Assembly (NCBI GenBank): GCA_040002845.1
Contig: JBDUDR010000123.1
Span: 1 to 8,904 of the forward strand
DNA length: 8,904 nucleotides
Reading direction: 5' to 3'
Source: JBDUDR01 sp040002845
Lineage (GTDB): Bacteria > Actinomycetota > Actinomycetes > Propionibacteriales > Nocardioidaceae
The position numbers were made by a program, and so were the translations under genes. The first letter of the stretch is position 1. Each line of letters starts with the position of its first letter. Shown one piece after another: positions 1 through 5,987 of this stretch. The notes beneath the pieces were generated by a model, which made no database searches, was not told the origin of the DNA, and worked only from the letters and a program-made list of their open reading frames with translations.

Positions 1-1194
1 ATCGCGATGGCCAGCTACCCGACGTACAACCCGAACGTCTGGGTCGGTGGCATCACAAATGACCAGCTTGCGCGGCTCTATTCCGACCGGGCCGACACCC
101 CGTTGCTCGATCGGGCGACCCAAGGGCAGTTCGCCCCCGGGTCGACGTTCAAGCCGTTCACTGCGGCCGGCGCCCTGACGCACGGGTACTCCCTTTCCGA
201 CAAGCTCGACTGCTCGAGCTCGCTGACAGTTGGCGACCGGGTCTTCCAGAACTACGAGTCGGCGGCGTACGGCTACATCACGTTCGCGCAGGCGCTCCAG
301 CTGTCGTGCGACACCTTCTTCTATCGGATCGGATACGCCAAGTGGCTGGCCGAGGGTGCTGACTCCGGTGACGTCAGGGCCCGGGATGTCCTGGTTGCGA
401 ACGCCCAGCACTTCGGGTTCGGGCGGGCCACCGGCATCGACATCCCGGGTGAAGCGACCGGGCGGATCGCCGATCGCCGCTGGAAGCTGACGTACTGGCG
501 CGCCAACCGGGGTTACTACTGCAAGATCGCGAAGCACTCCGGCTCTGACTACCTGCACGAGTTCGCTCGCGAGTTCTGCCCGGACGGCTGGCGCTATCGA
601 GCCGGCGACGCGGTCAACTTCGCGATCGGCCAGGGGGACACCGTGCTCACCCCGCTCCAGCTTGCGACGGCGTACGGCGCCCTGGCCAATGGCGGCACCC
701 TGTGGAAGCCCAGGGTCGGCAAGGCGATCGTGGCTGCGAACGGACACCTGGTGAAGCGCATCAGACCGGTGCGCGCCGGCCGAGTGCCGATCCCCAAGCG
801 CGTGTTCAACTACATCGACCTGGCGCTGAAGGGCACCCCGAAGGTGGGCACGATCGCGTGGCGGTTCGAGGGCTTCCCACTCGATCGCGTGCAGATCCGG
901 GCTAAGACCGGCACTGCGGAGGTGTACGGCAAGCAGACGACGTCGTGGGTCGCGACCTATGACGACGACTACGTGGTGGTCATGATGGTGTCCCAGGGCG
1001 GCACTGGTTCCGGCACCTCTGGCCCGGCCGTGCGCAAGATCTGGGAGACGTTGTACGGCATCCACGGCTCGAACGTCGACCTGTCAAAAGCGGCGCTCCC
1101 GGACGGCAAGCCACCTACCGGACTGCCCGAGTTCGAACCCGATGGCCAGATCAAGCCACCACAGGCTCGCCCGCGTGGCTCGGGCGGTGGCTGA
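1..1194 (+). CDS. mrdA: Penicillin-binding protein 2, peptidoglycan transpeptidase (5' end outside window)
   Basis: Class B penicillin-binding protein that cross-links peptidoglycan peptides outside the membrane, working with RodA in the elongation complex. The frame is open at base 1, so the N-terminal membrane anchor and dimerisation domain lie outside; the ATG at base 7 is internal. Visible are 397 residues of the transpeptidase domain. Counting from base 1, the SxxK active site is S48-T-F-K51, the second motif is S102-C-D104 (the SxD form common in PBP2), and the third is K302-T-G-T305. A cysteine-containing insertion (about residues 160-195) precedes the conserved FAIGQGD stretch. The C-terminus is a Pro/Gly/Arg-rich tail. 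The stop shares one base with the rodA start, so the two are probably translationally coupled. The choice of PBP2 over a division-type PBP3 rests on the adjacent rodA. All catalytic motifs are intact. Confidence 0.93.
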   Translation: MAMASYPTYNPNVWVGGITNDQLARLYSDRADTPLLDRATQGQFAPGSTFKPFTAAGALTHGYSLSDKLDCSSSLTVGDRVFQNYESAAYGYITFAQALQLSCDTFFYRIGYAKWLAEGADSGDVRARDVLVANAQHFGFGRATGIDIPGEATGRIADRRWKLTYWRANRGYYCKIAKHSGSDYLHEFAREFCPDGWRYRAGDAVNFAIGQGDTVLTPLQLATAYGALANGGTLWKPRVGKAIVAANGHLVKRIRPVRAGRVPIPKRVFNYIDLALKGTPKVGTIAWRFEGFPLDRVQIRAKTGTAEVYGKQTTSWVATYDDDYVVVMMVSQGGTGSGTSGPAVRKIWETLYGIHGSNVDLSKAALPDGKPPTGLPEFEPDGQIKPPQARPRGSGGG

Positions 1195-2411
1195 TGGTCC
1201 TCACCACCGCGCCGCAGCTGCGCAACGCCCGGCGGGTCAGTGCCGCTCCGACGACCCGCCCGATGTTGGCTCGGCTCGACTGGCCGTTGACGCTCGCCGT
1301 CGGTGCGCTGCTGACCCTGGGAACGCTGCTGGTCTGGTCGGCGACATCCGCCCATGACGACCTGCGCGGGTACGTCATCAAGCACCTGATCAACATCTTC
1401 ATCGGCATCGGGCTTGCCGTGCTGGTTGCCGTCACGGACCACCGGTGGGTCAGGATCTGGACTCCGGTGGTCTACCTGGCCTCCGTACTCGGGCTGGCTG
1501 CGATCTTCGTGCCTGGGGTGGGCACCGTGGTCAACGGATCGCGATCGTGGATCTATCTCGGCGGTCTGTCGGTCCAGCCCGCCGAGTTCGCCAAGCTCGC
1601 AGTCGTGGTGGGCATCGCCTTGTGGGTCGCCGAGAAGACCGAGGGGGCGCTCGGCGGATCGATGCGCAGTGTCGACGTCGCACAGGCGCTGGCGATCGCG
1701 GCTCTCCCGGCAGGGCTCATCCTGGCTCAGCCCGACCTGGGCACACTGCTGATCCTGGCCGCCGTGGTGTTCGGAATGCTGGCGGTCGCAGGGGCCCACA
1801 AGAGGTGGCTGATCCCGCTCGCCCTGCTGGGCGTAGGGGGCTCCTATGCGGCGGTGCGGCTGCACATCCTGGCCGGCTACCAGCTCGACCGGCTGCTCGC
1901 GTTCACGGATCCGAGTCTCGATCCTCGCGGTGCCGGCTACAACACGATCCAGGCTCGCATCGCGATCGGAAACGGCGGCCTGTTCGGACAGGGGCTGTTC
2001 GACGGGTCGCAGACGCAGGCGGGTTTCGTACCCGAGCAGCACACAGACTTCGTGTTCACCGTCGCGGGCGAAGAGCTCGGCCTGGTCGGCGCGGGTGCCA
2101 TCATCGCGTTGTTCTCGGTCGTGCTGTGGCGAGGGTTGCGGATCGCGTCCCGGGCAGAGGACCTGTTCGGGCGGCTCGCCGCCGCGGGGATCGTCTGCTG
2201 GTTCGGGCTCCAGGCGTTCCAGAACATCGGGATGTGCCTGGGCATCATGCCGGTCACGGGGGTTCCCCTGCCGTTCGTGTCATACGGCGGAACGTCGATG
2301 TTTGCGTCGCTGATGGCGGTCGGGCTGTTGCAGAACATCCACCTGCGCACTGACCATCGCTTCGGTCTCGGTGTGGTCGTGCGTTCTCGGCTGCTGCGCT
2401 CGCGTTATTGA
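1194..2411 (+). CDS. rodA: RodA, SEDS-family peptidoglycan glycosyltransferase
   Basis: Integral membrane polymerase that joins lipid II into glycan strands during elongation, in complex with PBP2. The 405-residue length fits the family, and the hydrophobic segments fit about ten membrane spans, the first near residues 28-48. Family motifs appear in order: NGSRSW (114-119), QPAEFAKL (128-135), QPDLGT (179-184), a GAGYN...QGLFDGSQTQ stretch before the large loop, EQHTDFVF with D285 at the position of the SEDS catalytic aspartate, and PLPFVSYGGTS near the C-terminus (S363-S368). The ATG at 1194 overlaps the mrdA stop in TGATG, with a purine-rich GGCGGTGG just upstream, which supports coupled translation. 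FtsW is the main alternative, but adjacency to the PBP2 gene favours RodA. The basic 20-residue N-terminal tail is cytoplasmic by prediction. Nothing appears broken. Confidence 0.95.
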   Translation: MVLTTAPQLRNARRVSAAPTTRPMLARLDWPLTLAVGALLTLGTLLVWSATSAHDDLRGYVIKHLINIFIGIGLAVLVAVTDHRWVRIWTPVVYLASVLGLAAIFVPGVGTVVNGSRSWIYLGGLSVQPAEFAKLAVVVGIALWVAEKTEGALGGSMRSVDVAQALAIAALPAGLILAQPDLGTLLILAAVVFGMLAVAGAHKRWLIPLALLGVGGSYAAVRLHILAGYQLDRLLAFTDPSLDPRGAGYNTIQARIAIGNGGLFGQGLFDGSQTQAGFVPEQHTDFVFTVAGEELGLVGAGAIIALFSVVLWRGLRIASRAEDLFGRLAAAGIVCWFGLQAFQNIGMCLGIMPVTGVPLPFVSYGGTSMFASLMAVGLLQNIHLRTDHRFGLGVVVRSRLLRSRY

Positions 2412-2440
2412 GCGTTGCATGGCTTGGAGGGTCACCGAGT

Positions 2441-2446
2441 TACGCT
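2441..2446 (+). promoter_or_regulatory. Possible -10 element for the radical SAM gene
   Basis: TACGCT fits the actinobacterial TAnnnT pattern and lies in the 78-bp gap after rodA, 43 bp before the chosen start of the next gene. The best -35 candidate, TTGCAT at 2415-2420, sits 20 bp upstream, longer than the ideal 17-18 bp. A weak call; the gene could also be read through from rodA. Confidence 0.3.
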
Positions 2447-2478
2447 GTGGTGTTCCGGAACGTCAGAGCCCCGAAGCC

Positions 2479-2483
2479 AGGAG
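2479..2483 (+). promoter_or_regulatory. Ribosome binding site that decides the radical SAM start
   Basis: AGGAG lies six bases before the ATG at 2490. The earlier in-frame ATG at 2415 has no comparable site and would add 25 residues unlike the family N-terminus, so 2490 is preferred. Confidence 0.75.
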
Positions 2484-2489
2484 TCGTCG

Positions 2490-4424
<1,935 letters not shown>

Positions 4425-4431
4425 CCACCCC

Positions 4432-4492
4432 GCCGAGACGCCAACTTTTCGGCGCGACACGCCGGTGCTGGGCGACAACTTGGCGTCTCGGC
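4432..4492 (+). repeat. Palindromic repeat, copy 1 (forward)
   Basis: A perfect 13-bp inverted repeat (4432-4444 with 4480-4492, arm GCCGAGACGCCAA) encloses 35 bases that contain a smaller hairpin, CGGCG/CGCCG at 4450-4464. It starts seven bases after the stop of the radical SAM gene. About 50 of some 62 aligned positions match the reverse complement of 4976-5046. No T-run follows it, so it is not a classic terminator, though it could stall transcription or protect the mRNA 3' end. The size and fold resemble REP or MITE-like elements moved in trans; no mobilising gene is visible here. Confidence 0.82.
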
Positions 4493-4870
4493 ATGGGCGC
4501 GACGGGCGTATCGGGCGGCGTGGTCTTGCTCAACACCCGGGCGCACCACGACTCGTTCCCCGACATGACGCCTGACCTGCTGGGCGAGCTCGGCCCGATG
4601 ATCGCGAGGACGGAACGAGCCGTCGAGTCGATCGGCGAGGTCGGACGCGTACACCTCAACAGATGGGGAGACGGGGGTGGGCACTTCCATCTGTGGTTCA
4701 TCCCGCGTCCACTGGGCGCGCTGCAGTTGCGTGGGTCCTGCCTCCCGTTGTGGTTCGACGTGCTGCCTGATCTCGACGACGATGCGGCGGTGGCGTCCCT
4801 ACGCACGATCTCTGAGGCACTCTCCGCGGAGGGCGGGACAGCGCATCCCCGCAGCGGCTGGTCGCGGTGA
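4493..4870 (+). pseudogene. Truncated HIT-like (histidine triad) protein remnant
   Basis: A frame of 125 residues from the ATG at 4493, the base after the first palindrome ends. It resembles the C-terminal half of actinobacterial HIT-like nucleotide-binding proteins: a VVLLNTRAH strand (about 10-18), a helix rich in Leu and Glu, then H54-LNRWGDGGG and H64-F-H66-L-W68, where the triad HxHxH would lie with Trp in place of the third histidine. A conserved-looking QLRG and an aspartate-rich segment follow. The N-terminal half and any zinc-binding cysteines are missing, because the radical SAM gene ends directly upstream. No convincing ribosome binding site precedes it; the upstream bases are the hairpin. 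I read it as a gene fragment, but a short expressed protein is possible. The family assignment is from pattern memory. Confidence 0.5.
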
Positions 4871-4881
4871 ATGGCCACCCT

Positions 4882-4940
4882 TCGACAGGCTGTCTTTTGT
4901 TGTCTCCCGCGACCCGAAACAGCAATTGTCAGCCTGTCGA
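4882..4940. repeat. Third hairpin repeat with TCGACAGGCTG arms
   Basis: An 11-bp perfect inverted repeat (4882-4892 with 4930-4940) encloses 37 bases. Its length matches the two flanking palindromes and, read in reverse, it keeps a TTTCGG block near one arm and an ACAACAAA block near the other, as copy 2 does. The arm sequence differs, so it is either a diverged relative or another family. It lies 12 bases after the stop of the HIT-like frame. Confidence 0.65.
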
Positions 4941-4975
4941 TCTTGCGAGCTGGGCGGGGCTGAAACGCGCACGGA

Positions 4976-5046
4976 ATCCCGGCGAGACGCCGTTTGTTGC
5001 GTCCAGCACGGCGTGTCCTGCCGAAAAGCTGGCGTCTCGCCGGGAT
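4976..5046 (-). repeat. Palindromic repeat, copy 2 (inverted)
   Basis: A perfect 16-bp inverted repeat (4976-4991 with 5031-5046) around 39 bases. Its reverse complement aligns with copy 1 along nearly the whole length, including the TTTTCGGC block and the inner CGGC/GCCG hairpin (5009-5012 with 5020-5023). At the second base pair of the shared arm, copy 1 has C-G (4433/4491) and copy 2 has the swapped G-C in the same orientation (pair 4982/5040), so pairing is kept despite the change. The arm extends three more pairs outward with ATC/GAT. It ends 25 bases before the next gene. Confidence 0.82.
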
Positions 5047-5058
5047 AGCGGACACGGA

Positions 5059-5064
5059 TAGTGT
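5059..5064 (+). promoter_or_regulatory. Possible -10 element for a leaderless transcript
   Basis: TAGTGT matches TAnnnT and ends seven bases before the GTG at 5072, the spacing expected if transcription starts at or next to the start codon. No Shine-Dalgarno site precedes that GTG, which agrees with leaderless translation, common in actinomycetes. No good -35 box is visible; its place is taken by the right arm of the palindrome. Confidence 0.35.
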
Positions 5065-5071
5065 CGGCAGC

Positions 5072-5818
5072 GTGCCCGGACAACCGACCCAGCAAGCGCC
5101 GCCGGTGCAGCGGCTGCGACTGCGGTACGCGAAGCGGGGGAGGCTGCGGTTCACCAGTCACCGGGACTTCGGACGGGCTTTCGAGCGGGCCATCCGACGG
5201 GCCGGGATACCTGTCGCGTACTCCTCCGGCTTCTCGCCGCACCCCCGCATCTCGTACGCAGGAGCCTCGCCGACTGGCGCGGCCAGCGAGGCGGAGTACC
5301 TCGAGATCGGGCTCCGAGAGGCCTGCGATCCGGCCGAGATCATGCAACGTCTCGACGCCGCGCTCCCGGTAGGACTCGATGTTCTCGAGGTCGTCCCAGC
5401 CAGGCCGGGACAGGCACTCGCCGACAGGCTCGAGGCAGGGTCATGGCGGATTGCGCTGCCCGGGGTTGACCCCACAGAGGCCGGATCCGCGGTCCGGTCA
5501 TTCCTCGCAGCCGACTCGATCCAGGTCGAACGTATGACCAAGAAGGGTCGCCGGTCCTTTGACTGCCGCGCAGCTGTCGTGAGCCTTTCCGCCGCGTCTG
5601 GGCAGGTCGATGACCAGTTGTGTGCGATACTGGAGTTGGTTGTACGCCACGGAACACCGTCCGTACGACCCGACGACGTCCTCGCTGGACTCCGCGAGGT
5701 CGCCGGCCTAGATCCACCGGTTGCACCGTTGCAGACCCGGTTGGCGCAAGGGCCGCTCGACCGGGAGCACGGCACTGTGGGTGATCCACTCGGGCCAGAC
5801 CGCGACGCCTCTGACTGA
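5072..5818 (+). CDS. TIGR03936/DUF2344 family radical SAM-associated protein
   Basis: A 248-residue protein of unknown function that accompanies the TIGR03960 radical SAM protein and is its C-terminal domain in some fused versions. Family signatures are at the N-terminus: RLRYAKRGRLRFTSHRD (H30, D32), a basic RAIRRAGIP segment, and GFSPHP (53-58), followed by SYAGASPTG and the conserved acidic EYLEI. No cysteine motif or membrane segment is seen, so it is probably a soluble partner or substrate-binding unit. I chose the GTG at 5072 because it starts a family-like N-terminus and fits a leaderless transcript. The ATG at 4994 lies inside the palindrome and would add 26 unlikely residues. A GTG at 5105 (starting at QRLRLRYAKRG) is the main alternative. 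The 647-bp gap to its partner is unusually large. Confidence 0.85.
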   Translation: MPGQPTQQAPPVQRLRLRYAKRGRLRFTSHRDFGRAFERAIRRAGIPVAYSSGFSPHPRISYAGASPTGAASEAEYLEIGLREACDPAEIMQRLDAALPVGLDVLEVVPARPGQALADRLEAGSWRIALPGVDPTEAGSAVRSFLAADSIQVERMTKKGRRSFDCRAAVVSLSAASGQVDDQLCAILELVVRHGTPSVRPDDVLAGLREVAGLDPPVAPLQTRLAQGPLDREHGTVGDPLGPDRDASD

Positions 5819-5901
5819 CGGAGCCGCGACCGCGGAACAGCCTGACGGTGGTTCACCGCATGACGAACACGACGGAGGACGCGTCGTACCGCAGGCTTGA
5901 T

Positions 5902-5931
5902 GCTGGGGCGAGCGCAGTCGCCTGCCCCAGC
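5902..5931 (+). promoter_or_regulatory. Hairpin in the rne leader
   Basis: GCTGGGGC (5902-5909) pairs perfectly with GCCCCAGC (5924-5931). Inside, GCG/CGC (5912-5914 with 5919-5921) closes a CAGT tetraloop after a small internal loop. The stem ends 56 bases before the rne start and no T-run follows, so it is more likely an mRNA structure than a terminator. Confidence 0.55.
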
Positions 5932-5973
5932 GACCGACACCGGTCCCGCGCGGCGCACTGCGCCCGGGACCTC

Positions 5974-5979
5974 GAAGGG
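5974..5979 (+). promoter_or_regulatory. Ribosome binding site of rne
   Basis: GAAGGG lies eight bases before the ATG at 5988 and supports that start over later in-frame codons. Confidence 0.6.
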
Positions 5980-5987
5980 CAGAGCGA

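Larger units (their letters stand above)
4425..5071. other. 647-bp gap holding three hairpin repeats and a gene remnant
   Basis: This stretch separates two genes that are adjacent or fused in many bacteria. It contains two copies of a palindromic repeat in opposite orientation (4432-4492 and 4976-5046), a third hairpin (4882-4940), and a truncated HIT-like frame (4493-4870). I see no transposase and no complete gene. It looks like accessory DNA between two conserved genes; that it was inserted is inference from gene order in other genomes, recalled from memory. Confidence 0.7.
5819..5987 (+). promoter_or_regulatory. Structured leader upstream of rne
   Basis: A 169-bp gap with several short inverted repeats: CGGTG/CACCG at 5846-5858 with a 3-base loop, and a stronger hairpin at 5902-5931. 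No clear promoter was found, so the rne mRNA may start inside or upstream of the preceding gene. RNase E genes of other bacteria are known to be autoregulated through 5' leader hairpins; applying that here is inference. Confidence 0.45.

Noticed and set aside
969..2042. Long minus-strand open frame (357 codons) opposite mrdA and rodA
   Set aside because: It is antisense to two well-recognised genes, its translation is low-complexity and rich in Arg, Gln, Asp and Pro, and it matches no family I know. Long antisense frames are expected at this GC content.
4432..4492. Classic intrinsic terminator after the radical SAM gene
   Set aside because: The hairpin is strong but its loop is long and no T-run follows; a close relative lies at 4976-5046, so a repeat element explains it better.
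4432..5046. CRISPR array
   Set aside because: The repeats are inverted rather than direct, differ in sequence and are spaced by hundreds of bases; there are no regular spacers or cas genes.
5626..5631. GATACT as a -10 box for rne inside the preceding gene
   Set aside because: No -35 box lies at a suitable distance, and a single hexamer inside coding sequence is weak evidence.
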